From: Psococerastis gibbosa | Taxonomy: Eukaryota > Arthropoda > Insecta > Psocodea > Psocidae | Assembly: GCA_963971405.1 (NCBI GenBank) | Contig: OZ020489.1 | Coordinates: 32,955,047-33,019,046 of the forward strand | Length of the DNA stretch: 64,000 nucleotides | Reading direction: 5' to 3' | Shown here: piece by piece, positions 1-13,052 of the stretch | Layout of the letters: the number at the start of each line of letters is the position of its first letter | How positions within the stretch are numbered: the first letter of the stretch is position 1 | Notes under the pieces: model-generated | The model's input: the letters and a program-made list of their open reading frames with translations, nothing else | What the model was told of the DNA's origin: nothing | Database searches by the model: none | Made by a program: the position numbers and the translations under genes

Positions 1-395
1 TAGCCTGATATTATATTTAAAAAAAAAATGTAATAGAAACCTAGACATTGTATTGCTTAACAAGGACAACAGTCCGCTTTTTTTCCATGTTAATATTTAT
101 TAATATTTTTAAATATTAGTTATATAAGTTAAAACTTATATTAGGTATGAAGTGCCACCCTCCCACGCTTCGGCTTGAGGGGGCACAGGTTATTTCACGT
201 TCACATGTTCATTTTGTTGAGAAATATACGGTTTTCTATATATGATATATACCCTGCCATTATTACTGTGTGGTAATTGATGGTCTGCCCATTCTAGACT
301 ATGCAATCGTCCGATCGATTGATTTAGTGCTTTGTGATTGGGGATGTCGAGGAAACCGAAATTTGACCATAGGAAAATTATTTACTGTGGTATTA

Positions 396-615
396 GTAAG
401 TAGTAGTATGGTTCGACACAGCACAGGGGACCTCCTGATTATAGTGGATTCTGAACCACTTGGGGAACACAGTGAAGTCACACGATTAGTTCGGAGGTGA
501 CCAGGACAAGTCCTACCATGTTTCCGAACCGGCACTGTGCACACGACCAAGTTATATGCATCTTTGAACCTGCTCTGGTCCGCTGGATTCAATTAGGTAA
601 GGCGGCCGGCTACTA
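396..615 (-). mobile_element. SINE, ACT-tail subfamily, inside a GTCT element remnant
   Basis: 220 bp on the minus strand, flanked by TGGTATTA at 388-395 and 616-623. The body matches the 18915 and 61877 copies; the 3' tail has lost ~25 bp containing the GGCCTGGGAC block but keeps CCATACTACTACT. The host sequence on both sides is the 3' end of the GTCT element (ending CGAGTAAACTCGAACCGGTT). Confidence 0.88.
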
Positions 616-1990
616 TGGTATTACTCATCTATCTACTAATTGATAAATAGGAAAGGAAAGAATGTTCGAGTAAACTCGAACCGGTTCTCTTTTTCAGGAG
701 AGCCAAAACTCCATTTCCCACCCTTCCAATATTTTGAATGAAGCAGGGCCTTTTGGTTGTTTAGTTGTGGTGTCACGTGGCCCAGAATGGACATCACCTA
801 TGTATATGCCACTTGGAGTAGGCACGTTCTGCTGGGACGGGACACATGGCGAATAGATAAGTTTTGCTTGGATTCACGGTTTTTATATTTATTTACACGG
901 GTAGGATTCGTTTTGCTGCAAAGTGTGTAAAACTCTGGCAGAGGACTCGAATGACATACTTAACTCAATTCCGATCTGAAGTGGACAAGGCGCGTTTTGC
1001 CATGGGACTACTCTACTAGCCTACTGTACAACAACTTTGAAATAAACCATGAGCTTTGCACCGCACACTGTTGTATTTACTAACATACTCAGTGATAAAA
1101 ATCTAGTCTATAATTTCGTTGAACCCTATTGGACAGGACAAAGGACATCCTATTACTATATCGAATGAAAAGCAATTTTCAATCGAGCCTGTTTTCAATG
1201 CATTGCAAATTATGTTCCCACCACTATAATTTAAATTAACATAGCCTATACAACTGTCGAGAGGAGACATTGTTGTACACGTACCGTGAATGGTGGTGAA
1301 TCGGGTCGAAACTGCTGCGTGCGAGGGTAGCACTCTACAACTAAAACTAACACTATAAACTAACTAAAAGTAATTACGACTGAACCCCCCCCCCCCCCTC
1401 AGAATTGCAGGGTATGGCCTTTGGGCTTAGAACCAAACAAATACAAAATATAAGTTTTGACCCGATTCACCTCTATGACCATGACAATGACATGACCATG
1501 TAAACGCGATTTTTATTGTAGTTATTGGACATAGAAATACACTATATATATTAACTTACTTTACTTTATTCAACGCCCACTCTTGGCATTCTGGTGCCTG
1601 CCAGTTTAGTGATGTAATGTCATTGTTTAGAAGGTGGGCAGCATCCATGCCTTCGCTTGGGCATTGATCTGAAGCAGCCATGCCTAGACGAAACAGGTGA
1701 GCTTGCAGGTAGTCGTGGGGGCGCCAAAAGCAGCTCTTGGTAGGTCATGCGGCAATGGATTTTTTACCAAAGTCCTGTCTGGCTGTCCTGCTGCACTGTT
1801 TGATAGAGCGTTCTTGTAGGCTATCTTCTGGTTAGTGCGCTGTTAATAACCTGCTTCGCACTATTTATCGTTAGAGGAACTACCAAATTCGCTGCACTTG
1901 TGGCTATCTTAGCTAGCAGGTATTACAAAGTGAGTATAATAATGTAAATAATAATGAAAATACTACTGAAATTCATTCTCACTTTATTCC

Positions 1991-2170
1991 AAGGCCGTAG
2001 TCAAGGGGGGGGGGGTTCATGGGGTTTCAAACCTCCCCCCCCCCCCCGAAATGAAATGGTTTGATACTAGATTGAATCGGTATTTGAGAGAAAAAATAAA
2101 AACCCCTATGTAATATAAAATGAAATTTCAGAACCCCCCCCCCCCCGAAAAATGTCCTGGCTACGGCCTT
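1991..2170. mobile_element. MITE with GGCCGTAG ends and C/G runs
   Basis: Ends AAGGCCGTAGTCAAGG and CCTGGCTACGGCCTT are inverted; inside are three homopolymer runs (G11, C13, C13) around GAAATGAAATGGTTTGATAC. Copy of the 10153 element. Lies just beyond the 3' end of HAO1. Confidence 0.8.
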
Positions 2171-2358
2171 GCTTTATTCTACGTGTAATTTCACAGACAT
2201 AATTTTATATAACACAATGAAACAGTGTTGTTGACATCGTACCTATAGAGTATATATACAAACTTCAATATTTTCCTATGGTCGACATTCGTGCCCACCA
2301 TTTTCTTCAAGGCAGTTTTTTTTTATTTTTTTTTACACGACGGGTGTCAAACAACATG

Positions 2359-5300
2359 TTAAAGTTTGTGGTAAAACTCTTGCGGAACCACCATGTCTCG
2401 ACTGACTGAGGTAGCAGAAATGCACCCTGCAAGCAAAAAATTGTGTATAGACACGTACAGTAGGTATAGGTCTAAATTAGTCGTATTTTTGTTGTATTTC
2501 CAATAGGTTAACAAAGAACAACAGTACTGTTCATTGGTACATAATTACCATGCATGCTATTCCATTTAGTCTATTCAGCTGCAATGGCATAGTGGTAGAA
2601 AACCGAGCTACGACACAAGAGGGAATGACCCAGTTCTACTATGTGGCACCATACCCCCTCCCCCCCCCCTCATTGACTTTATAAATAGCCACTGCGGGTG
2701 GCAGGACATTAGGGCCTATATCCGAAAATTGGGAAACAAGAAAAATATGCGGGAATCTTTTGTTACTGTACAATCTTGCAGTATTAGAGATTTAATCTTA
2801 CCGGTAAGTGCAAATGTGCTGTCCAGTTCCTTCCTCAAAATATTCAGCACCGCTTCAACCCCTTGCTGACCGCCACAAGCCAACCCCCACACGGCTGGCC
2901 GTCCTATGAAGACCATGCGGGCGCCCAGGGCTAGTGCCATGAAGACATGGGTACCTGCAGATATTCCTCCGTCCATATATACTTCGCATCGACCATTGAC
3001 AGCACCAACTACTTCCGGTAGGGCCTCCAACTGACAATCAACAATATGATGTTACTAGAAGCACTTTAAAATAGAACAGATTAGGTACCAACAGCAATGT
3101 TTTGGACCGTACCTAGTACGTGCTAGACCCCAGGGTGAGTATTAGGGAGGATCTACTGAATAGCAGGCTTCTTCCCAGAACGTATGGTCCAGTGTGGATG
3201 CGATAAGGGAGAGTATACCCTCTACGAGGTGCATACCATTGGGGGCAAGAAAGCTCGTGCCAGATGCGATTGGGATATGTGGCGCGCATCCTAAAGGCGC
3301 TAATTACACCGACGTCAATAGTGATAGTAATGGTGATATTGACGTGATAGACGTGGTTGCAGACATTAAAGACAGTCTAAAAATGTTTGCTACCACGTCA
3401 ATATCACCATTACTTTTACTATTGACGTCGGTGTAATTGGCGCCTAAGGAGAGCCTTGCAAGCGACGGTTCAGGGCAGAAGCAGGATGGGTAGACTACGA
3501 TGGCAGGACAACGGACAACGGACAACGCCAGGGATCTGAGAGAGCGACAGGCACGCTGATGCGCGATGTTGTGGAGTAGGTCAAAGCCCCACATGGACTG
3601 TAGCACCACGGGGTAAGTAAGGCAACTACTAGACCAATCAGGAAACCCTGTACCCCATCCCTCCATACCATATAGTATAGACATGTAGAAAAATTAAATG
3701 GGAACATATAACAAACACTAAGTACCTACAGCAAATCTAGGTGTCTACCTACCATCAACAGAAAAGGTAACGGAAAACCCAGCTGAAAGAAAGGAAAGCC
3801 TACATGATGCACAGTTCCTTTTTATTATAGTTTTGTACTAACAAAGGAAATTAAAAGTAATGTGGCGTCACAAAGTTTCAACCCCCCTCCCCTCTCGAGC
3901 CTCAACTTTAATAACATACAATATCTCCCATTAAATGACTTTTTGTTTTAATGTTGTCTCTTTAATCGCTGTTTCAGGTAGCGCAAGCAGGCTGCCACTG
4001 TTAATTTAATATAAAAGGTTATGGCTCCCTACCTATAAAATGCTGTCTAAATAACTTCATGGAATTCTTAAATGACACCATAGACCTACTTACAGCATAA
4101 TCAGGACATGTAGAGTGATCGTACTTTCTCCGACTTTCACCCGAAGGGTTGCTAGTTCGAGCATTTGCAACATTTTGAGGCAATGCTCGGAGGGCATGTG
4201 TAAAGCAGTAGTCTTCCTAGTTGAGTTGAGTGTAAGAGAGGGCTTTATACTAGGTTGCTAGTAAGTCCGCTAGGTTGGCTTAGTGATGGAACAAGAAGTC
4301 ATTTATTTATTTCAGTTTATAATAATTTTTATGAAATTATATTGTATGTGTTTGTAATTGTAATATAATTGATTGATTATTGTGTGAATATTTTCTCGCT
4401 GATACGGTACCCCTACCGCGGCATCCACCCCCATCGCTCAATTCCTGGCTACGCCACATTGAGGACCTATTCCACCTAGCATAAGTTATTAAGACTTACA
4501 GATGCCGGAACATAGTCGACCTGCCGTGCACCGTGGTTGGAGACGATAATAGCTGACACTCCCAAATCAGCTGCGATTTTGGCATCTTCTGCCGTTAAAA
4601 TTCCTTTCACGACAATTGGAAGTGACGTTATCCTAAAAGTAAACAAAAATCAATCAGAAAGTATGTTTTGTTATATAGCTTTGAAAATCCCTCCCTTTTC
4701 ATTCTCATCAAATTTTCAAGCTTTAGAAGCCGTCTTTCTTATATTTGTTTATCCTCTCTTTTTATGATAGAAAATCTCGACTTTTTGAAGTCGAAGAAAC
4801 CCTTTTGGTGCACTTCCTTTTTCTCCTAATTTAGAATGATTAATAATTCAGAAATATTGCAACGAACTCCGATTGCGGTAATGTTGATCTTTTCCTGTTT
4901 CATTAGCCTAATGTTTTTTTTTAATAGTTTTTAATAGTTTTAATAGTTTAAAAGCCTATCGTCTTTATAATATTGAGATCCCGGCGGTATATTTAGTTAG
5001 CACGAAAATAAGAACGAATGAAAATCACTCATCAAATTCTCTGTGTGAAATTTTTTTGAGAGTTCCGCAGCTTTCAATTGGTGGAGCGAATTTGTAATTT
5101 TAAGTACGGTACCTTGCTGACACAGATGCAGCCAGTGGAAAATCTAAATAGGGGCACATAGGTGTGGGACGTATCTCAGAGGGTAGAAATATGCATGTGA
5201 AATGCTTAAAAGGGTACTTTTTCGCACCTGCATTTTCAAATTTTGTTTCCCTGGGGAAGACCCTTATCTCGGGGTGGTGCCACAATTCGTATTTCGCTGC

Positions 5301-8300
5301 TCTATACATGGGGGAAAGGAGCAATTTTCTCTATTGCCCCTCATTTCCTTGGTGAGCCTAAAAATGTTCGTTCTTGCCCCCCCCCCCCAATAAATAATAA
5401 TCTTGGGTACGTGCCTGACATCGGTATAGTTCCTGTATGACCTTATTTTCCATTGGGCGAATTTTGGACCATTCTTAAAATTATTATTGTAAACAATATT
5501 AGACAATTTTCTATCTTTCTTCTTTCTACTCAATCAATCAATCAACCTTTCCTTGTCTTACGTTTTTAACCATGAAACATCAGCCCACGTTAAGGCAGGA
5601 TCGAATAGCGCCTGTACGTATTCATTGATGCCACTTCCACCCTTAGAACTGTTGACCAGTGTAGCATTTTCTCCAGCGAAATTGGCCATTGTAAGATGCG
5701 GGGGTAGGGAAAATTTGTTTTTGGCGTCAGCATACCGAATACCAAACATGGGCGCATCAACAGTCAGGACTAGAGCTGAACAGCCGGAGGCTTCAGCGCG
5801 TCGAACCAAATTTAGTGTCACCTCCCTGTAAAAAGACTGCAATTTTATGTAAAGTACATATTATATTCTCCAATCTGGCCCTGTAGTGGACTAAATTGCC
5901 CAGGATGCTTCAATTTCACAAAAAAAAAAAAAAAATTTAATTTACTTACTGCTTGCTTCTAACACGCAAACCTAGGATAGTCTATATCATCTTACAATAC
6001 AATTCAGTAACATACTATAGGTATAAAGAACTGGTACGAGGAAACATAAAACAGGCTTTCTTTTTTTTATAAATTAGTATAGGTACCGTATATCAGATGA
6101 GCTATAGAATTATAAGTACCTACTGTTGTAGTTCTATGATAAATAATTTTCCTAATGACCAATTTCGGCTGTCCCGAGTTTCCCTATCCTAAAGCACTGG
6201 ATTGATTGATATGAAAATTGTACAGTCTATAATGGACAAGCGAATATAAGATTGTACTATACAATAATAATGTCATGGTATGCAATACATTGGGGCACGA
6301 ATTATCTATAACTACTTCAAGAAATATTTTTTTCTTCAAAAACCAAACCTTGATCGGAAAATCAACTTGTTCGGTTTTGTTACTCTATTTAGGCTAGCAC
6401 CTATTTGTGATATTATAATGGTCAGCAAAATGTCAGCTCAATTTTCTCCTACCTACGGGTTGAAAGTAGGGTGAACCCCTATAAGTATAGGCCACATAAA
6501 TATTGCAAAAGTACCTGTCTTTGTAAATGTATAGCTGAAACCAACGAATTCCGTCCGGTGCAGCAGCTGCAACTTCTTCGATGCTGCTTGTGCTGATGGT
6601 GGACTGTATGAAAACCGTACCTAGTGAGGCCGCAGCTAAAAATTTCGAAAAAAAAAACATTTGTATGCATCCATGGTTAAGAAAGTATAACATAGGCCTA
6701 TTGTTGTTGTTGTTTCCAACCCTTGCTTTCAGCATTTCTGCTTTAAGCAACCCTGTCAGCCTGGCGGAAGGAGTGAGTCTGTTTGTTAACTTAAGATACC
6801 CTAAGGGCAGACTCTTTAATTTCAGGGGAATGGGGAGTTGACTGACAGGGCGGACCTCCGGATTATAGTGGATTCCGAACCACTTGGGGAACATAGTAAA
6901 GTCGCACGAATAAATCGGAGGTGACCAGGACTCGACACGCACGTAGACTGACTGGTATAGCCTCAGCGTGTTATCATGTCCCACCATGTTCCCCTGCCAT
7001 CACTGTGCACACTACCAAGTTTGCCGCAGTTTGAAACATGCTCTGCTCTCATGGATTCAACTTGGTAGGGCCGTTGCGTTGGCGAAAGAAAGTAACATAA
7101 AAAATTAGCCTACCATGATATCGCAACGTAGCAACGTATACTGGGTGCCCACGAACACTAAATAATACAAGACCAAAAAAACATTTAATGGTGGTATAAA
7201 ATGCAGCACGAAAATTTTAATGCCATAACCTCCAGCAGTATTGATATGTTTTGACCATTGTAGATGGACTACCTACCTCTAACATTCGCGCATATAACAA
7301 ATACAATAATTTCAACGCTATTGGTGCATATACAGTATATTTATAACAAAGGCGATAATTAATTAATTATAACGCCATAATCTTCAGTATTACCTGTATA
7401 CTTAACCTATGTTAGATGGGCTACCTGCCCCTCAACATTGGCGCATATAACAAACATTATAATTTTAGCGCCATAACCTCCATTAGTACCTGTATTTTTA
7501 GCCTATTTTAGATGGGCTACCTACCCCTAACATTGGCGCATTCTCCGTCAGGATGGGCCATTTTCTGCATGGCCGTGGGAGATATGCCAATAGGTATCGT
7601 AACCCGCTTCCCCAACACTGTAGTGCTGAGATCACGCTTGCTTACATCTCGCATAAATTTGGGTCTAATCCTATACCTATAAAATAAATATTGAGTCAGG
7701 CCTATAATATTATTGTACTACCTGCAGTTTTTGAAATATGCAGCGATATTCATCCATTTCATGTGTCCTCCTACTAGCAAAATTAGGGCTATCGTTCGAA
7801 AAGCCCTCTCAAACAGGTACGGTACTCAACTAGGGGGTCAGCAACAAACTAGGCATAATAAACAGGAGTAGATAGGCTTAGACTCACTTATACTTTAAAA
7901 AAAAAAAATAGAAAGAGGAACCGTATTAACAATCAAATTATAATTACAAAAACCTTTCAGTTTCAGGAGTTACTTGACGAAGCAGTAGAATCAGGGATGA
8001 TAGGTGCTGTTGCTGCTGAGCCTCCGAGGTACAATCTAAGAAGTCTAGGCAGTTCCACTGAAGATGTCAACCGCATTTGTTGACGAAACAATGTAACTGC
8101 ATAGGCTTTCACGGCTGGAGTCAAATGAAGAACCAGTAGAATACGGGCTGATGGGCCGTAGTCGTCGCTACGGAGCCACCCAGGTACAGCCTTCGAAGTC
8201 TATGCAGCGCCACTGAAGATGTCGACCGCAGATGTTGACGAAACGTTTGGAAGTTCACTTTCAATTCGACCACGGCCCATCAGCCCGGATTCTACTGGTA

Positions 8301-8908
8301 CTTCATGTTGACGAAACGTTTGGAAGTTCGCTTTTTCACAGCGACCACGCCTATCATCCCGGATTCTAGTCCTTCGTCAAACAACCAAATTGTTTGGCGG
8401 TTCCCTATCTACCTGCACATGATCAAAACAAAACACAAGTGGCACGACAGTCCTCGTAATGAGAAAATGAGTACTGGAAGAGGAGCCTCTCTCTTAGCGG
8501 CTGCCGGTGTTGGGGTCAGAAACATGCCTGGCAGTAACAATCATAAATAATAGTCTACCTACTTGAGCATAATCTTATAGGCTATGATACCATTTCGGTT
8601 TCTCTTTTACGGTACCTACAGGCTTCAGTATGTTTTAGATTAGGCGACAATTCCACTGGCGATTTTACTTCATTTGTACTGTTCTTGCTGGGAATGTGTT
8701 TCATCCGAAAATGATGAATAATGTTGTTATCTATATTAACAAAACTAGGGTAAGATGGAATTTACCTTGAAAATATAGTTTTATTCAGTAAGAGTGTAAA
8801 TTCTTCGCCTGCACCCGATCCATAATAGCCAGCAGCTTGTCGAGATAAAACCTCTTTCGCTCTCTTTTCGAAATCTGCAATATTTACTAGTCCTTCCAGT
8901 CCCGCCAT
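2359..8908 (-). CDS. HAO1: L-2-hydroxyacid oxidase (glycolate oxidase), 7 coding exons, complete
   Basis: FMN-dependent peroxisomal enzyme oxidising glycolate and other L-2-hydroxyacids to 2-oxoacids with release of H2O2. Coding exons in transcription order: 8766-8908, 7525-7676, 6515-6635, 5562-5825, 4500-4632, 2802-3030, 2359-2426. All junctions are GT-AG and keep phase; the total is 1110 nt, i.e. 369 aa plus stop, against 370 aa in human HAO1. Start [17 protein letters not shown]; the flavin region [16 protein letters not shown] and the [13 protein letters not shown] motif follow. The catalytic motif SNHGARQVD places His260 and Arg263 at the human numbering, and DGGISAGT and GRPAVWGLA form the FMN-phosphate site. 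The last exon supplies a C terminus ending YHKL, a non-standard variant of the usual SKI/SKL peroxisomal signal. An A-rich AATAAA lies at 2322-2327. Introns carry MITEs, a SINE and GTCT-element pieces. Identification is near certain; HAO1 versus HAO2 rests on length and overall similarity. Confidence 0.95.
3290..3450. mobile_element. Foldback MITE (CACCGACGTC family) in HAO1 intron
   Basis: Arms of ~58 bp: CCTAAAGGCGCTAATTACAC at the left, inverted as ACCGACGTCAATAG-type sequence at 3365-3450, ending GGCGCCTAAGG. The centre (GACATTAAAGACAGTC) is shared with the centre of the 18392 foldback. Confidence 0.78.
4104..4312 (+). mobile_element. Diverged tRNA-derived SINE copy in HAO1 intron
   Basis: GACATGTAGAGTG, TTCACCCGAAGGGTTGCTAG, AGTGTAAGAGAGGGCTTTAT and TCCGCTAGGTTGGCTTAGTG followed by ATTTATTTATTT. 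The B box has decayed (TAGTTCGAGCA). Confidence 0.75.
6694..7085 (-). mobile_element. SINE, CAA-tail subfamily, in HAO1 intron
   Basis: Minus-strand copy of the 26277 type: body at ~6855-7085, alternative tail at ~6700-6855, ending in at least four CAA triplets. Probable target duplication is AAGAAAGTATAACATA at ~6679-6694 against AAGAAAGTAACATA at ~7086-7099, with a 2 nt difference. Confidence 0.82.
8000..8360 (+). repeat. Repeat carrying two hammerhead-like cores, in HAO1 intron
   Basis: Two tandem related units. Each has CTGAAGA, a stem of complementary GTCAAC/GTTGAC (first, 8058-8089) or GTCGAC/GTTGAC (second, 8213-8245), then GAAAC. A third, truncated unit at ~8300-8360 keeps only GTTGACGAAACGTTTGGAAG. 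The flank GGATTCTACTG recurs at the other copies (~41040-41250). Similar motifs occur in Penelope-like retroelement repeats. Confidence 0.65.
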
Positions 8909-9429
8909 AATATTCTATGACGCAGCAGAGTAGTTCTACAGTAGGCTATACAACCTGGATGAAAAATATAACTGCTTTAATTGTTACCTTAAACCTGGTA
9001 CCGTACCTAACTCAAGATTAAAAATGTAAATTAAATAATTTTACAATGGAAAGTGCTATTCAAATTTTGTTCTGTGTGAATTTTTAATCCCAGGATTAAG
9101 TTAATACCTACCTACTAATCGTCATAGTATAGACCCGCTGCGCTGGTAGCTTAAATCTAAGCGTTCTACGCTCGACTCTTACAACACTATCGTAGGCTAC
9201 CACAACTTAAAAATGTTTCCAACCTGAAATAATGTCATGGATTCAGAACTGTGGGATTCCGAATGACTAAAATCTGTCCAATTGCAATCGGTAGACCATT
9301 TAGGTCAGCCATAGATGCGTATAACAACTTGGCTAACTCATCCAAGTCATGCAATGTTAATTGATCGTTCACCAAAATACTAAGAATTGAAGTCAATTTA
9401 AGTCAAGAATGACAGAAAGACCGGACGTT

Positions 9430-9590
9430 CTCGAACATTTTGAAAAGATGAATTGGAAACTCGGGGGTCCGTAGATGGTGGAGCCTTGTACAAAACCGAA
9501 ATGACTGGAGGAGTGTTGTCGAGGAGGCCAAGGCTCATCAAGGGCTGTCGAGCCAGAAGAAGAAGAAGATATCAATTTAATTAGTCTGTT
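9430..9590 (+). pseudogene. C-terminal LINE remnant with GAA tail
   Basis: The frame NRNDWRSVVEEAKAHQGLSS then QKKKK is the extreme C terminus of a non-LTR ORF2; it runs into GAAGAAGAAGAAGA. Everything upstream is lost. Confidence 0.6.
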
Positions 9591-10152
9591 TACCACTTCC
9601 CGTTGGTAGTATAGTAGCCTATAGTCCTACGATACAGGTTGGATTACAGGGGTGTCATTTGCGGCTCCTGGAATCAAGGGGCAGTAGGCTAATACTCCTG
9701 CCACAGTTATTGAATAATACGTCTTATCATTATCGCTAGTTCGGAAGAAAATGACACAACTCAAAAGTTGTAAATTTCGACTAAATAACACTTATATATT
9801 AACTAAAAAAATCTATTTTGCGTTAATATAGTGTATATATTTTCCGCGCGAGGGCAGTTGTGTCGGTTCCCGCCATATAGCCTTATTCATTATAAAACAA
9901 CCTTTGTCTAAATTTCTGCAAATTAATAGATGTAGAGTTGTGTCCTTTTTCTTCCGAAGTAGCAATATGTTCTGAGGAAGAATAATTTAGCAGGTAGCGA
10001 TGCAGTAAAGGAATAAAGCAGTGAGGCGTTATTTAGCTACAAAGTAGTCTACCAAAAATTTTAATACCCTGGGTTCAACAATAAGTTTTCCTCAATAAAT
10101 AAATTATTATATATTGTAGACTTTTTTGGTTCTAACACTGAGCCAACCTAGC

Positions 10153-10325
10153 CAAGGCCGTAGCCAAGGGGGGGGGGGTTCATGGGGTTCAAACCTCCCC
10201 CCCCCCTCCCGAAATGAAATGGCTTGATACTAGATGGAATCGGATTTTGAGAGGAAAAATAAAAACACCCAATGAAATTTCTAACCCCCCCCCCTCCCCC
10301 GAAAAAAATCCTGACTACGGCCTTG
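10153..10325. mobile_element. MITE with GGCCGTAG ends, second copy
   Basis: AAGGCCGTAGCCAAGG to CTGACTACGGCCTT with the same G and C runs and GAAATGAAATGGCTTGATAC core, ~85-90% similar by eye to the 1991 copy. Confidence 0.8.
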
Positions 10326-10694
10326 AACCTGACATAACTACAAATACATAACTATTTTGTGATTGAGCACGGTACAGGGAGTTATAGTTGCATTTACTGC
10401 AAAACTCGGGTTATGCTAATGATGCTCTGGGCCTATTATGCCGTGTAGTATTAACTTAATCTGTGGTTAAAATTGTAAATCAAACAATTTTGAATATCAC
10501 TTTCCACTCTAAAATTATCTTGTTTACATTTGTAATACCAGGTTAAATTATTGTGCAATTTACTGCAGAAATATGACTATGCAAATTAAATTGAAAAATT
10601 GATAATACTGATGGCATTCTCAGCAAAGGATTAGTTCTATTGTGCCACCAGATTCGTACCCGAACTTGTTGAAATTATGCTTACGTCTGTTACA

Positions 10695-10890
10695 TTGTGC
10701 CAATGGTGAGCTTGTCTCAGCTTGTCAATATTCGCTTGTAGCCGGTGTAGGTTGACTTAGAGGACGTGTTGGACCAGTTTGCCACTGGCCAAAAACAATA
10801 TAAATAAAATAATATAAATAATAGTTTGGGCAAGGGACCAACGGGCCACTGTAAGTTGGCCTTGGCCCATAGAAAGCCCCTCAGGACATT
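10695..10890 (+). repeat. Three-copy dispersed repeat, copy A
   Basis: TGAGCTTGTCTCAGCTTGTC, AGCCGGTGTAGGTTGAC, AGTTTGCCACTGGCCAAAA and AGGGACCAACGGGCCAC. Also at 37105-37315 (plus) and 63660-63865 (minus). Non-coding, class unknown. Confidence 0.72.
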
Positions 10891-12795
10891 ACTATTGTCT
10901 ATAATATGTTGTAGGTACCTAAATTTACCTACGGCATTTAAGTATTGCAAAGGGTAACAATTCCATTTACAGCAGAAATGTGGCTGAGCGTACCTACTGC
11001 TTGATTTATTAATTAATTTGCATGTCATTAAATTAAAAATTAGCATCTCTGCCTAATTCAATTTTTGACCTCATACTTCTGAGAATTGGCCAATCGTAAA
11101 ATAAGTACCTACTGTACCTACAGTATATACATATGTAACCTAGACTTAAGCACTTCTTAATGACTTAACCGGTCTAGAAAGACCGCCTGTTTCACAAGCA
11201 GACAATTTTTACATATACATACAGTAATTTTACAACATTTCGTTAGGTATCAATCCTAGCCTAAAGGTACAGTATAGCCAACCGGCGTTCCGCCATTAAT
11301 TTACTGTGTCAACATTAGAGACCTTTGTTTATGGCAGCAGATAACAAAATTAATTTCCGAATTTTAGTAAAAATTGGATGTCTACCTCTAGGCTACTAAG
11401 CGAATAATCAATAAATGCTCACCTTAAATAACGTATTGTAGTAAGACTGCCACAACTTACCAGTCAGAATCAATATTGCAGGCTCCAACTTACGAGATCT
11501 CCTATCTCTCTGAACAAGTGACCTTCAATGTGTGAACTGTTTATCAGTCAACTGCTGTTCATAATATTATGACACCACTCACTAGGCTATATAAAAGACG
11601 AGTTCGCCATATAGAAACTTTTTTTTTCACTAAAATGAATATAACTTAGAATAGAACGGAATCAAAACTTAAGCACTTTTTCCTAACCTGGGCAGCTTTC
11701 ATCCGTATAGGCTTTTATATATATATTTACGTGTTGACGCTACTCACTGCTGATTCATTGATTAATTTTTTTGTTGAAGGAGGAGTGTCAGTCTAGCCAG
11801 CACCTGCCTAACTAAAAGCATTAGATATTAAATTGAAATAGGCACTGCAGCTTTATAACCATACCTTTGTAGATATAAAGCTAAAAATGCGAGATCTGTG
11901 GACCTATGGGTTACTTCCACGGTAATACTCAGAACTATGAAAGTTCCAATGCTTTAGGATTGGGTAGACAGTGGCAATAGAAAGCAGTCATAATTTCTTT
12001 GAACATTATTGTTTCACAATTATCAGAACCACCACACAAACTAATTTCGTGTTTCTACGTACCGCCAACTGCCACTACTGATTGGAAAAGCCAGCAAAGT
12101 TTGCCAGTAACAAACTAGTCAAACGGGACAGGTATAGCCAAAACATAAAACTGGTCTGGCAGTAGGCTACGTGAGAGAGACCTGTAAGTAGGTACCGGTT
12201 CAGTCCTTATTTTTAATTTTACGTTGTATATGTAGTTGGATCTCCCTGTACAGTAGTTTGCATAGATAGCCTATAACCCGAAACTTGAATTAACTCCTAC
12301 CTCCCGCCCCCCCCCCCTCATTTAAAACTCGGGACAATTTAATTGTATGAAAGACTGTGATCCATTCAATTTACTTAAATATTGTTCCATTTGTTATGCC
12401 AATAAGTTGCTATACCATTTGTATACTGTAGGTATACGTACAGTATATATTCACCCATTATTTTTTAGCCAGATGTAAAAGCTGCGCTCGAGTGCCGTTT
12501 TGTGGTATATAATGATAAAACGAAACATTGTATTATATTAATTTCGAAAATATACTAAATAATACATGCTGTACCATATGAAAAGTTACATAAACGTTTT
12601 TTCATAAATGTATTCAGAACAGCCGGTGTTTTCTTGTTTAGTCTCCGCCCTGGCGATTCTTATTTCAAATCTTCTATTACATTTTATAATGTAGTCACTT
12701 GTTACAATGTTACCTAACAAGTTGTAGGCTATAAACCCGAGTTTTTAGCTATCGATTGAATAATATTGTCATATTTTATCAACTACAGAAACAGT

Positions 12796-13052
12796 ATATC
12801 GTCACCCTAAAGTCAGAAGGGCGTAACCAACATTTTTGGCAAAATTGAGTTATGATCAGATTTAGTAATCTTTGTCATTGGCTCTACAGTTGTACATACC
12901 GATTAAAAATCAATCTTGAAAAATAAGGCTGAAATTTTCGATTAGGAGGGTGTATCTGATTGTTTGTAGCAGACTATAAAGACACAGAAACTCAATTATT
13001 CCTTAAATGATGTTTTTGATAGTACGCCCGTCTGACTTTAGGGTGACGATAT
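12796..13052. mobile_element. MITE with 28 bp terminal repeats
   Basis: Left ATATCGTCACCCTAAAGTCA then GAAGGGCGTA; right is the inverse TACGCCCGTC then TGACTTTAGGGTGACGATAT. 257 bp, AT-rich, non-coding. Between HAO1 and TBC1D7. Confidence 0.8.

Noticed and set aside
299-592. ORFs repeated at 299-592, 18935-19249, 26233-26589 and 61863-62168 as a small protein family
   Set aside because: They are one frame through copies of a SINE; frames are not conserved past the body and each copy has a different end.
2716-2801. Reading the HAO1 frame straight through to the stop at 2716 as the normal C terminus
   Set aside because: A GTAAGA donor at 2801 and an in-phase exon at 2359-2426 restore the family's conserved end and length (369 aa).
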